From: CAYPEK01 sp964409645
Lineage (GTDB): Bacteria > UBP15 > UBA6099
Length of the DNA stretch: 46,420 nt
NCBI GenBank assembly: GCA_964409645.1
Contig: CAYPEK010000023.1
Span: 1 to 46,420, forward strand
Direction of reading: 5' to 3'
Below are positions 30,916 to 40,432 of this stretch, in pieces. Each line of letters opens with the position of its first letter. Positions within the stretch are counted from its first letter, which is position 1. Both the position numbers and the translations under genes were made by a program. The notes below the pieces were generated by a model. The model was not told the origin of the DNA and ran no database searches. It worked only from the letters and a program-made list of their open reading frames with translations.

Positions 30916-33900
30916 TTATTCGATGATCGGGCAGACGGGCGGGCCGGGATTCCAGTTGTAAAGGAATCTCAACGCGCCATCCGTCTTCGGCCCAAGTGAG
31001 GTATATACAAACACGTACGGATTTGACATGTCCCCCAGCGGGCATTTAGCATAATGGTTCGTTGTATCCGTGTAGTCGATGCAGTTACCCAACACATACT
31101 CGTGATATGCATCCGTTTTCACGGGAGTGCCCGCGGGCGGAGTCGGCCCCGGCGAAGTTGCGTCAAACATGTACAGATTCATGTCGCCGACCGAAAAGCA
31201 CTGCCCCACAACATCCGTGTACATTGAGATGCACGGGAACCACATTGTATTCGTGCTGTCCAGACTCGTTGTGACAGAATTCCCGTCGTTCATCCAGTAA
31301 CCCGACCATGCCTGCCCCGAAGAACATCCTCCGGTACACGGATAGATAAAATTATTGTCCAATTCAGTTTCAGTATAAGCGCTGAAAAAATTACTTCTGA
31401 CGCCATAGTTTAAACCTGTGCCATCCACATTTATCTCCACGATACTGAAGCCCGGATTGTCCCATCCGTCCGCCCAGTTCATCACCATTATCTTGTTGCA
31501 GTCCGGACTCCATTTCGGATAGAATAGATGATCATTCCTGTCCGAAGGCAGAGTCCACAAATCAACCACTTTCTTCACATAGCACAACTCCTCATGATAG
31601 ACGCCATTGCTGTCGATACAGTTCGGATGCGATCCGTCATCGTAATATGCATATATCTCCATCGGGGTGCCGGCGCCATGCGAATAATCGTATGCTTCCG
31701 CAAGCAGCACGTTTCTGTTCATCGGTTCTATGCAGTTTGAATCGGACATATCCGCCGAATGGATCCATAAAGACGACGACCCCGAACTCATCCTGTATCC
31801 GGCCGTAATCAATTCCGCTTGCGTCAGGTCCTGCGTTGCTCCGTCAGCCTCCACATAGTAAAGCCTGAAGTTTGAAACAGGAGCCTCATTAAGGCTGATC
31901 CCGACAAGCGTATCGTCGCTATTCCATGAAAGCCCCGATATCTGCCTTACCTTCATCGCATCGTTGGTTATAACTCTCGCGGGCCCCCACGTGAGCGTGC
32001 CGGATGCGAAACTATCGATCACGTAAACATTCCATCCGTCGCAAGTGTTGGTCGCTCCGCACGTGCCGCCGCCGTTTGCCTTCATCGCTATGAACGCCAC
32101 CTTAGTTCCATCGTGGCTCCATGTCGGATACAACACCGTCGCGCCGTCATCGGGGACAAACTCCTTCCGCCCGAGAACATATCCGCTCGTGAACGTCACC
32201 GTGTTGCTGTTCAGCGCTCCGACAGTCACAAACATATTGTAAGTCCCGCACGTAACACCAGCCGGCACCGTAACAGTCAGTTGTGTCGAGGAGCATGTCG
32301 AGGCCGCCTGAGTGATCGTACCGAAAGTCACAACATTATTCGCACAGGTTGTGCTGAAATTGGCGCCGGTGATCGTGATTGTCTGCCCGGGGATCGCCGC
32401 CGCCGGTGAATAGCTGTATATGGCCGGGGCCGGCGAAGCCACCGTGTAAGCGAACGAATTAGACACTTGGTTGTCAATCGTCACCGTGATCGTGCCGGAA
32501 ACCGCTCCGGACGGAAGCGTGACAACCAGATTGCCCGCCGTTGCTGTCGTTACAGTCGCGGGCGCTGAGACCACCGGGCTCGTCCCGTTAAACATCACCG
32601 TGTTCCGCCACCACACGGGATCGAAATTCGTTCCCGTGATCGTCACCGTTGTGCCGGCCGTGCTGACACCGGTTATGTTCGGCCGCGTGAAAAGCGTGTA
32701 CGGCGCTATGGTAATGTCCGATGGCGTTGTTCCCATCCCCGACAAAGTGGTGGCAACCGAATCGGACGTCGTGTCGATAACCGAAACCGTGCCGCCGCCC
32801 GCGTTTGTCACATATACCTTCTTCCCGTTCGGCGTGACATCGAGCCCGTCAGGCGAGAGGAACCCGCTGATGGTCGATGTGGCGAACGATGTGCCTGTCG
32901 TGGGAATGCTGATCACTGAAACAGTGTTCCCGCCTTGGTTGCTCACGTAGGCCTTGGTGCTGTCCGGAAGGACGGTGATCCTGCGCGGCTTGTCGCCTAC
33001 CGCGAGCGTCTTGAGAACATTGTTCGTTGCAATGTTGATCACGCTCACACTGTCGTCGAACTTGTTCGCCACGAATGCATACCTGCCGTCGGGCGTGATC
33101 GTAATATACTGCGGCTCAACACCGACAAATATCGGATTTCCAGTGACCGCGTTCGAATTTGTGTTTATCGTGATGACATTGTTCGAATTCGCGCACGTGA
33201 CATAAGCGAGTTTACCGCTCGGAACCACATCTATTCCCGTCGGCCCGTCGCATGTCGTGAACGGATCAGCCGTCGCCACATTGATAGTTGTCGTTACGGT
33301 GCCCGATGCCACATTGATTACTGAAACTGTATCCGAAGCCCGGTTGGTGGCATACGCATAGCTGCCCTCGGTTCCTCCAACCGGCGCAAACAGAGGCGCA
33401 ACCGAGATATCCGCCGGATATGTCCCGACGGCGATATTTGAAGCAAAAGCCTTGGTGGTAGCATTGATGAGCGAAACATTGTTGGAGGCCGAGTTGGCGA
33501 TCAGCACCCAAGCGCCGTCCGCCGTGAACTCTCCGCTGACCGGGTCGGTTCCCGTTGTCGCGGGGGATGCCGAATCCAGCGTGTTCGTTGTAGTGTTCAG
33601 AATCTTAGCGTTGTCCGCGCCGGGATCGGGTATATATGCCAGTTTGTCCGGTTCTATTTTAACAGCACACGCGGGCGAATTCACCGTGCTCGTTGCGAAA
33701 TAAGTAGTGATGGTGACATCACCCGAAGTTGCCCCCGAGGGAACCTGCAGTTGCAACGCATTAACTAAATTAGCGGACAAAGTACTCGTGGATGCGCCGG
33801 AAAAGTTGACCGTGTTGTTACCGTTAATCTGGCTAAAATTCCTTCCACCGATGGATATCGTGTCGCCCACCTGAACTTGCCTTGGAGTTATGAGAGAACA

Positions 33901-36900
33901 AACAGGCGGATTTATTTGCAACGGTTTATCATCATTTGTCATATTTCCGCCGCTGTCGTAAACAAAAACGGAAATAATCCCTATCCCATTGAAATCAGGA
34001 GGATAAGCCGGGTTCGGATAATCTTTATTTGCATCTATAGGAACAACAACATTGGTGAACAACCCGTCAGATGATAATGTGAAACTTGGCGAGTTAATCC
34101 CCCCCGTGGGAATAGTCCCCAGAGGCAGAGATGTATCCGGATCCCCGCCGAATCTAATCATTGGCGAAGTCAGCCCCGAAAAACCACCGCCATAAATACT
34201 GATAGTCTGGCCGTAATCCGCAGATGTTGACGAATATCCGTCTATCCAGAGAGTTCCGAACGCCACCGCCCAAATATAATGAGAAAAATGCGTTATGCCT
34301 GCATACGCGCTCTTTCCATCCGCCAATACTCTCGCCGTGAGACCTATGTTGGAGAAACTTTCCGCGGGAGGATTTTGTGTATCGTCGAAAAATAATACGG
34401 GAATATTTTTGAACGGGGTTTGGCTTGTTTTTAATCCTGCAAAAATGTAAGCCGTTTTGCTGAAAGTCAGTCCGTCCGGTTCAAAATCGATACTTGCTAG
34501 GTCTATATAATTATCAGGTATCGCCGCCGGAAGGTCCTTGTGCAATACGGGCTTCACCGTGATCGTCGTATCCGCCGAGAGTGCGGCCGCGGGGATTACA
34601 ACGTACGGAATAAATGGCGTGGGATTCACTGTGAAAACGGGCGCCTCCTCGGAAACCTCGCCCGATACCTCGACGGTGACCGGGCCGGTTGTTGCGCCGG
34701 CGGTTGCGTAAACTCTCCCGCCGCTTGCTTTTGTGACGAGCGCCGAGCCGGGCTGCGGGATGGGCACGATCGCGACCAGCTCTGTCGTGCCGCTCGCCGA
34801 AACCACCTCGGCCTGCATCCCGTTGAACTTGACGATGTTGTTTGCCGCGACGGGATCGAAGTTGCTCCCGGTGATGGTGACGTATGTCTCGACCGGTCCG
34901 GTGTCCGGCGAGATAGAGAGTATCTTCGGCTTGCCCATAACCGTGATGAGCGCTTCGTTGCTCTCGATGAGAAATTTATCCGCTTTGAGCGTGGAAGTAC
35001 CCGATTCGAGGCCGGTGAACACACCAGTGGCCGAGATCGAGCCGACGGCGGCGTTCGAAAGCGTGTATGTCGCCACTGAGGTGAGATCGAGCGTCGTGTC
35101 GTCCGCGAACGTGCCGGTGACGGTGAACTGGGCGGATTCGCCCTTCTTGAGTTCGAGCGATTCGGGGGCGAGCGCAAGTTCGCACAGGCCGCCCCGCCGC
35201 GCATGAGCGAGCGCCTCCGTGAGCAGCGGATACACTACCGCCTGCCCCGCCTGTCCGATCAGGAAATCGTCCATCTTTCTTCCGCCGTACCAGCCGTCGG
35301 AGTGCTGGATGGCCTCCTCGATGTCGCGGGTGACCTTCATCAGAATGCCGCCCTCCCGGTCCTTATGCCAATCCTTTTTGCGGAAGTCGATCCCTTTGAG
35401 CCTGTCAAGGGCGTCCTGAAGCGGCCTGACAAGCTTCTTCCTGTTGAGTTCACCGTTGAAGTGCGGGTTCGGCCGGAACTCGCTCTCGTCGAGCGCGTTG
35501 ATAGCGTCGATGACGGCGATGAGCTGCGCGATGAGCGCCGACCGACAGATGTCCGGCTCGGGCGGCGGGCAGTTCTTTTTGCAGTGTTTGTGACGGCGGC
35601 AGAGGTAAGTGGTCCACACGCGGCTGCACGGGTGCCCCGCACGGTCCGGCGCGCAGACTTCGAACTTGTGCGGCCCCTCCGAAAGTGGCGTGCGGGCGAA
35701 CCTGATTTTCCCTGCCGCGGCGTCCACTTCGGCCGGCAAAGGCTCGCCGTCGTCTATACTGACGAATGTGCTCTCTGTGTCGATACCGGCGCCCGCGTCG
35801 GCGAACCGCGCTGTCAGCACAACGCCCTCTTCGTCCGTTTCGGCGTCGCTATCGACTGAAAGTATCTCGACCTCGGGCGGCTTGTTATCGACGAGAATGC
35901 CGACAGAAAGCGAACGGCCCGTTTTGGCCGGGATATCCGGATATGCGAGAGTTTCGGCCGCGACTCTGAGCGAGTGGCGTCCGTCGGCGAGGAGCAAAGT
36001 ATCGAGCGGAATGGTCGCGCCGCCGATCCGCGACGGCGTGTCGAGTTCGAGCGAGGCCGCCGCCGCGCCGTCGATCTCGACCGTGAGGCGGCCGATCCGC
36101 ACGTTGGACGAAATGTAGCGCACCTCGACGCCGAACGAGCCCTGCGCGAGCGCGCCCGCGCCCGGCGTGACTATCTGCACCGAGGGCGGGATATACGACG
36201 GGAGCACGCTGCCGAGGAGTTCGGTCATTGCCGTTTCCTCCGAAGTCAGTTCCTCCGGCGCGTTGGGTTGCTGATCGGCCACTATTTCGCCCCACCTGCC
36301 CGGAATCGCCGCCGCGAGATCGGGAGCCTCGGACTGCGTCGCAACCGTTTCCACCTCCGGCTGCATGTCGAGCGTCGAATCATCCACCGCAGCGGGCGGG
36401 TTATACGTTACTATCATCGTCTTGGGCGGCATCGCGTTTCCGGCGTTGTCCTCCGCCGTGAAAACGATCACGTTCATGCCCGGCTCGAACTCCGCCGGGA
36501 ATTCGAAACTGCCGGTCCCCGGCGACCGCGCACTGATTGTGTCTCCGTTCACCGAAGCTTCGATGGATGAAACGTCGAGACCGGCGCCGCCGGAATTGTC
36601 CTCGATGCGAGCCGTGATCACGCGCGGCGCAACGGAGAAATTCGAGTCCGCCCTCGGTTCTGTCGTCAGCAGAACCGGCGCTCCGGTATCGAGCGTCACA
36701 TTGATGGCGGTACGCTCCGTCCTGCCGCCGAGCGCGGCGACAGCCGTGATCGCATTTTTTCCTTCTTCGAGCGTCACGGGCGCGCTGAACATGCCGGAGT
36801 CGTCCGCCGCGGCGTCCGCTCCGTTTACTTTCACCGTCGCGCCCGATGCCGTCATTCCCGTTATGTACATCGATCCGTTGTTTGTCAGCGTCCCGTCGGC

Positions 36901-38595
36901 CGGATCGATTATTTCGATAAAGAGTTCCGCTTCCTGCGTGATTGCGTTTTGGCAAATAGCGCCGCACGTGCCGGGATTCAGGCATGTGTCCACCGTCCCG
37001 GTATCGCCGTCGTCGCAGTCCGCGTCGTCCTCGCATTCAACGGAGCAAGCGGAATGGGAACATGCGGCTTTACATGTTCCCTCCGCTTCGCAAATATCGG
37101 TTGTGATAGAATTATCGTCGTCGCAGTCCGAATCCGCGCTGCATGCAATTATACATGCGGCATGTTCGCAGATCGCATCCGGCGTGCCCGGATTCTTGCA
37201 CGAGTCCAACGTCGTATCATCGCCGTCGTCGCAATCCGCCGCCTTCGCGCATACCGTTTCGTGATGTTCGCATTCGGAATTACACGTGCCGTTGTCAACG
37301 CATACGTCTTCGGTTGCCGCGTCCCCGTCATCGCAGTCCGTGTCCTCGTGGCACGCCACCGCACATGCCGCGTGCCGGCACTCCGCGGCCGCCGTCCCGG
37401 CGTTGGCGCACGAGTCCGTCGTTGTCGCGTCCTCGTCGTCACAGTCCGCCGCGCTATTGCACACAACCATCGTATGCGTACACGCCGCCGAGGTCGTCCC
37501 GCCGTTCACACAGGCGTCCACCGTCTTCTCATCCAAGTCCGCGCAATCCTCCGACGTGTTGCACGCGATCGCCGTATGCATACACGCCGCGGCCGCCGTT
37601 CCCGCGCCCGCGCAAGCATCCAGCGTCAGGTCATTGCCGTCGTCACAGTCCGCCGGCGTCCCGCACGCTACCGTAATATGCCCGCAACTCGCGTTGCACG
37701 CGCCGGGATTATTGCATGTATCCAGCGTCAGGTCGTTGCCGTCGTCACAGTCGGACACCGACCCGCACGCAACCACACACTCGGTATGTTCGCACGCCGC
37801 GGCCGCCGTTCCCGCGCTCATGCACACGTCCGTAGTAAGCGCGTTCTTGTCGTCGCATTCGCCGTCCGAAAAACATTCGACACTCGTGTGTTCGCATTCC
37901 GCTGCATCGGTGCCGCCACCGATGCATGTATCCAGCGTCCGGCTGTCGTTATCGTTGCAGTCGCTCGCGTAATTGCATGCGATCGCCGTATGCACGCACT
38001 TCACGTCGTCGGCGTCCGTTGCGTCGCATGCGTCCAGCGTCAGCGCGTTGTTATCGTTGCAGTCCGTATCCGACATGCACTCCGCGCGCTTATGCGTGCA
38101 GCTCGCGGCCGCCGTTCCCGGACTCACGCACCGGTCCGCCGTCCACTCATCGTTGTCGTCGCAGTCCGTGTCGTCCTCGCACGCTGCGGGTGTGTTGTCA
38201 ATCGTCACCGTAACGCTGTCCGACGAACAGTGCCCGCTGTGGTCGTCCGCGCCGCACGCCTCGACCCTCAGGTCGAGAGAGCCGTTCGGGTAGTCAGTCG
38301 TATCGAGACTGAACGTGTACGTCCCGCTCCGCCGGCCCGGACTTACGCTCTCCACCTCCGCGCCGCCGGCAAACAGCGCCAACGAGTGCAGTTGCCCGCT
38401 GTCAACCGAATACGAGGCAGCCACCTGCGCCGTCCCCGACAACCTCGCCCCTGACGCCGGAGCCGTTACGTCCACATCCGGCAAATGATCCCGTTCGGCG
38501 AACAATAACCCTCCGAACACCATCGCCGAAATGGCAAACAAAACCACAAACACCGGCACGAACCTGCCGGCAACACCGCCGCGATCGTCAATCAT
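30916..38595 (-). CDS. Giant exported multi-domain protein (Cys/Asp repeats, Ig, TIG, BIG2, YVTN and PD40-like propellers)
   Basis: A 2559-aa protein with one N-terminal membrane helix (about residues 11-33) and no long tail helix. In order: Ig-like segment; twelve 33-36-aa Cys/Asp repeats (about 137-555), each like DCDDGDDLTLDxC with four cysteines and a DxDxDG calcium-loop pattern; Ig-like modules (about 560-1000); a helical stretch (about 1015-1125); a BIG2 domain (about 1142-1212); TIG/IPT (about 1222-1305); further beta modules; YVTN propeller repeats (about 1652-1968, VSVINxATxxV); two TIG domains; and degenerate PD40 repeats to the end. This is the architecture of a large surface adhesin or recognition protein. 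Start ATG has a GGGGTG site. It converges on the flagellin gene. Confidence 0.88.
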   Translation of the reverse strand: MIDDRGGVAGRFVPVFVVLFAISAMVFGGLLFAERDHLPDVDVTAPASGARLSGTAQVAASYSVDSGQLHSLALFAGGAEVESVSPGRRSGTYTFSLDTTDYPNGSLDLRVEACGADDHSGHCSSDSVTVTIDNTPAACEDDTDCDDNDEWTADRCVSPGTAAASCTHKRAECMSDTDCNDNNALTLDACDATDADDVKCVHTAIACNYASDCNDNDSRTLDTCIGGGTDAAECEHTSVECFSDGECDDKNALTTDVCMSAGTAAAACEHTECVVACGSVSDCDDGNDLTLDTCNNPGACNASCGHITVACGTPADCDDGNDLTLDACAGAGTAAAACMHTAIACNTSEDCADLDEKTVDACVNGGTTSAACTHTMVVCNSAADCDDEDATTTDSCANAGTAAAECRHAACAVACHEDTDCDDGDAATEDVCVDNGTCNSECEHHETVCAKAADCDDGDDTTLDSCKNPGTPDAICEHAACIIACSADSDCDDDNSITTDICEAEGTCKAACSHSACSVECEDDADCDDGDTGTVDTCLNPGTCGAICQNAITQEAELFIEIIDPADGTLTNNGSMYITGMTASGATVKVNGADAAADDSGMFSAPVTLEEGKNAITAVAALGGRTERTAINVTLDTGAPVLLTTEPRADSNFSVAPRVITARIEDNSGGAGLDVSSIEASVNGDTISARSPGTGSFEFPAEFEPGMNVIVFTAEDNAGNAMPPKTMIVTYNPPAAVDDSTLDMQPEVETVATQSEAPDLAAAIPGRWGEIVADQQPNAPEELTSEETAMTELLGSVLPSYIPPSVQIVTPGAGALAQGSFGVEVRYISSNVRIGRLTVEIDGAAAASLELDTPSRIGGATIPLDTLLLADGRHSLRVAAETLAYPDIPAKTGRSLSVGILVDNKPPEVEILSVDSDAETDEEGVVLTARFADAGAGIDTESTFVSIDDGEPLPAEVDAAAGKIRFARTPLSEGPHKFEVCAPDRAGHPCSRVWTTYLCRRHKHCKKNCPPPEPDICRSALIAQLIAVIDAINALDESEFRPNPHFNGELNRKKLVRPLQDALDRLKGIDFRKKDWHKDREGGILMKVTRDIEEAIQHSDGWYGGRKMDDFLIGQAGQAVVYPLLTEALAHARRGGLCELALAPESLELKKGESAQFTVTGTFADDTTLDLTSVATYTLSNAAVGSISATGVFTGLESGTSTLKADKFLIESNEALITVMGKPKILSISPDTGPVETYVTITGSNFDPVAANNIVKFNGMQAEVVSASGTTELVAIVPIPQPGSALVTKASGGRVYATAGATTGPVTVEVSGEVSEEAPVFTVNPTPFIPYVVIPAAALSADTTITVKPVLHKDLPAAIPDNYIDLASIDFEPDGLTFSKTAYIFAGLKTSQTPFKNIPVLFFDDTQNPPAESFSNIGLTARVLADGKSAYAGITHFSHYIWAVAFGTLWIDGYSSTSADYGQTISIYGGGFSGLTSPMIRFGGDPDTSLPLGTIPTGGINSPSFTLSSDGLFTNVVVPIDANKDYPNPAYPPDFNGIGIISVFVYDSGGNMTNDDKPLQINPPVCSLITPRQVQVGDTISIGGRNFSQINGNNTVNFSGASTSTLSANLVNALQLQVPSGATSGDVTITTYFATSTVNSPACAVKIEPDKLAYIPDPGADNAKILNTTTNTLDSASPATTGTDPVSGEFTADGAWVLIANSASNNVSLINATTKAFASNIAVGTYPADISVAPLFAPVGGTEGSYAYATNRASDTVSVINVASGTVTTTINVATADPFTTCDGPTGIDVVPSGKLAYVTCANSNNVITINTNSNAVTGNPIFVGVEPQYITITPDGRYAFVANKFDDSVSVINIATNNVLKTLAVGDKPRRITVLPDSTKAYVSNQGGNTVSVISIPTTGTSFATSTISGFLSPDGLDVTPNGKKVYVTNAGGGTVSVIDTTSDSVATTLSGMGTTPSDITIAPYTLFTRPNITGVSTAGTTVTITGTNFDPVWWRNTVMFNGTSPVVSAPATVTTATAGNLVVTLPSGAVSGTITVTIDNQVSNSFAYTVASPAPAIYSYSPAAAIPGQTITITGANFSTTCANNVVTFGTITQAASTCSSTQLTVTVPAGVTCGTYNMFVTVGALNSNTVTFTSGYVLGRKEFVPDDGATVLYPTWSHDGTKVAFIAMKANGGGTCGATNTCDGWNVYVIDSFASGTLTWGPARVITNDAMKVRQISGLSWNSDDTLVGISLNEAPVSNFRLYYVEADGATQDLTQAELITAGYRMSSGSSSLWIHSADMSDSNCIEPMNRNVLLAEAYDYSHGAGTPMEIYAYYDDGSHPNCIDSNGVYHEELCYVKKVVDLWTLPSDRNDHLFYPKWSPDCNKIMVMNWADGWDNPGFSIVEINVDGTGLNYGVRSNFFSAYTETELDNNFIYPCTGGCSSGQAWSGYWMNDGNSVTTSLDSTNTMWFPCISMYTDVVGQCFSVGDMNLYMFDATSPGPTPPAGTPVKTDAYHEYVLGNCIDYTDTTNHYAKCPLGDMSNPYVFVYTSLGPKTDGALRFLYNWNPGPPVCPIIE

Positions 38596-39090
38596 AATTC
38601 ACCCCGCAGTAGTTTTTGTTCAGTAAAAAAAACACCTGCAACACAAACCTGCTGAAGCAGAATTCCTATAGATGTTTGATGCTACTGTTTTATTAGTGGT
38701 GTAATGATACCTTTAAAATTAATTATGAGTCAATCTATTACCACAAATTAATTTCCATCTGACAACAAACAAAAGATAAATCCCGCCGCAATATTTTATT
38801 GGCATTACAAATCGGAATGTGTGTAAATTCAATGTGACAGTAAAACACTCTCATTAACTATTGATATATCCATATTTAAATATAACCATCGGCAACAACT
38901 CACGACTCGTCCGGGCCTGCTTTCCTACAGTGTGTCCACTGTTTTTTGCACATGAGATGCATTAACAATGTCACACCGTTTTTTAGTTGCAGAGCGGCAC
39001 TATGCGCTACTTCAAGACGGGGCAGGCACCACTGAAAGCGCGTTGCCTGCTTGGGTGGCACAAGCTTCTCGCAGCCGCCTATTCAGTCGA
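38596..39090. other. Upstream region of giant gene and TetR gene, no gene seen
   Basis: The stretch is A/T rich from 38600 to 38900. It must hold the promoter of the giant minus-strand gene, but no convincing sigma-70 or sigma-28 pair was found on that strand. Between about 39010 and 39080 there is repeat-like sequence (GGCAGGCACC ... TGCCTGC). An open frame entering the TetR gene from 38968 lacks a ribosome site and is not accepted. Confidence 0.5.
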
Positions 39091-39124
39091 TTGACAAATT
39101 ATATTAGAACGTATATTCTAATAT
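39091..39124 (+). promoter_or_regulatory. TetR promoter with overlapping palindromic operator
   Basis: TTGACA (39091-39096) and a -10 of either TATATT (39112-39117, 15-bp spacer) or TATTCT (39114-39119, 17-bp spacer) precede ATG 39127. A 9-bp inverted repeat, ATATTAGAA (39101-39109) with TTCTAATAT (39116-39124) around a 6-bp centre, covers the spacer and -10. This is the expected site of TetR autorepression. The ATG is 7-9 nt from the -10, so the mRNA would be leaderless. Confidence 0.7.
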
Positions 39125-39126
39125 TT

Positions 39127-39717
39127 ATGGGACGCATCGAAAAATTCTCTCGGGACAGAATCAAGCGGACGACGCTCGAACTGGTTTCGGACCGCGGTCC
39201 GGGCGCGGCGACGATATCGGAGATCAACAGGCTGACCGGCGCTCCGACCGGTTCGATTTACCACAAGTTCAAATCGAGGGAACTGCTTTTATCCGAAATC
39301 TGGCTGTCGGTGGTCGAGTCGTTTCAGAGCGGGTTCCTCGCGGCGCTGGAAGGCGAAGACACGTTTGAAGCCGGGATGGAAGGCGCGCTGTTCACCACGA
39401 AATGGGTTCGCGGGCATCTGAACGAGGCGCGCATTTTGCTGCTGTACCGGCAGGAGGATTTTGTTTCCGGCGATTGGCCCGAGGAGCACAAAAACAGAGC
39501 GATAAAACTGAAGCAGGAACTGGTCGCGGGCCTGAAAAGTTACGCGAAACGCAGATTCGGCGCCGAATACAAGGCAATGATGACGAGAATATCGTTTGCG
39601 ATGATCCACGTTCCGCTTGGCGCCGTCAAACCGTTCATTCAGATGAAAAAAACGCCGCCCGGCGAACTGGACGAGCTGATCGCGGCCACATATAAAGCCG
39701 TTCTTCCGAAAATATGA
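39127..39717 (+). CDS. TetR-family transcriptional regulator
   Basis: A 196-aa protein of usual TetR length. The HTH is at about residues 9-48: RIKRTTLELVSDRG then ATISEINRLTGAPTGSIYHKFKSRELL, a canonical TetR DNA-binding domain. The C-terminal ligand domain (RGHLNEARILLLYRQEDF ... RISFAMIHVPLGAVK) is helical and variable, as expected. I choose ATG 39127, since the frame upstream would run through the promoter and operator. The gene lies 24 nt before the PPOX-like gene on the same strand, so it probably controls it as well as itself. Confidence 0.93.
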   Translation: MGRIEKFSRDRIKRTTLELVSDRGPGAATISEINRLTGAPTGSIYHKFKSRELLLSEIWLSVVESFQSGFLAALEGEDTFEAGMEGALFTTKWVRGHLNEARILLLYRQEDFVSGDWPEEHKNRAIKLKQELVAGLKSYAKRRFGAEYKAMMTRISFAMIHVPLGAVKPFIQMKKTPPGELDELIAATYKAVLPKI

Positions 39718-39741
39718 TTGTTGCGTAAAGGAGACATCTAT

Positions 39742-40224
39742 ATGGACATCGAAAAACACTGGCCGGAAATACGCAGCGTGTTCGCCTCTTCAAAAATGTG
39801 CACCGTCGCCACCGTCAGCCCGGAGGGAGTGCCCAACATTGCGCCCGTCGGCAGCGTCCATCTCAACGAGGACCTCACCGGACTGTTCTTCGACCTCTAC
39901 ACGGTCAGGACATCGGAAAATATCGAAGCCGGCTCCAAGGTGTGCATCATGGCGTGTGACATGCGGCCGACGACTTGGCTTTCGGCAATGCTGAGCGGCA
40001 GCTACAAAACCCCGCCGGGGGTGCGCATCATCGGCGTTGCCGGCGACAAAAGACAAGCTACGAAGAAGGAACGTGAGAAGTTTCTGAATCGAGTCAGGAT
40101 ATTTCGCGGTTTCAAGGGGTACGACCTTGTCTGGAAAAACTTCGGCCAAGTTCGCGATCTGAAATTCCACACGTTCGAACCCGTCATGTTCGGACCTATC
40201 ACCCAAGGCCTGTGGCGAAAATAA
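39742..40224 (+). CDS. Pyridoxamine 5-phosphate oxidase-like flavin protein
   Basis: A 160-aa protein. Start is ATG 39742 with AAAGGAGA 7 nt upstream; the frame upstream has none. The N-terminal pattern CTVATVSPEGVPNIAPVGSVHL is typical of the split-barrel FMN-binding PPOX-like family, followed by a LFFDLYTVRTSENIEAGSKVCIMA segment and a VRIIGVAGDK strand. Such proteins bind FMN, F420 or heme and act as reductases or oxidases on small ligands. With the TetR regulator 24 nt upstream it probably forms a small detoxification or redox operon. The substrate is unknown. Confidence 0.88.
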   Translation: MDIEKHWPEIRSVFASSKMCTVATVSPEGVPNIAPVGSVHLNEDLTGLFFDLYTVRTSENIEAGSKVCIMACDMRPTTWLSAMLSGSYKTPPGVRIIGVAGDKRQATKKEREKFLNRVRIFRGFKGYDLVWKNFGQVRDLKFHTFEPVMFGPITQGLWRK

Positions 40225-40226
40225 TT

Positions 40227-40298
40227 CCGAATCCGCCATCGGGATTCGGGTTGCAACGATTCAGAGCGGATGAAACGCGCGGCGGAAGACGCATATTA
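40227..40298 (+). repeat. About 73-bp interspersed repeat, copy 2
   Basis: Matches the reverse complement of 30714-30786 over its whole length with a few differences. It follows the PPOX stop codon, as copy 1 follows the flagellin stop codon. An 8-bp hairpin CCGAATCC/GGATTCGG lies at its start. Confidence 0.8.
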
Positions 40299-40303
40299 TC
40301 GCA

Positions 40304-40325
40304 GGGGCGCGTTGCAACATGCCCC
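40304..40325. repeat. Short palindromic repeat with GTTGCAAC core, copy 2
   Basis: The 22-bp palindrome GGGGC-GCGTTGCAACAT-GCCCC is a second copy of the element at 6079-6100 and abuts the 73-bp repeat copy 2. Confidence 0.65.
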
Positions 40326-40357
40326 AGCCGGCGAATCCGTGACAATCGCTTGACGCA

Positions 40358-40395
40358 AAAACGAGACAGGAGCCGATTCCCCTCCCCGGCTCCTG
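40358..40395 (-). terminator. Probable terminator of the three-gene minus-strand operon
   Basis: On the minus strand CAGGAGCCG and CGGCTCCTG form a perfect 9-bp stem with an 11-nt loop, followed by TCTCG and TTTTT. It lies about 40 bp after the stop of the last operon gene. Confidence 0.6.
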
Positions 40396-40432
40396 CAATC
40401 GGCGAAACCTGAATTGATAGGCCCAGCCCCTG

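Noticed and set aside
36950..38170. Tandem DNA repeats inside the giant gene
   Set aside because: They encode the 12 Cys/Asp protein repeats and are too diverged to be a separate DNA element.
39045..39072. TGGCAC-N5 element as a sigma-54 promoter
   Set aside because: The TTGC half is missing at the right distance.
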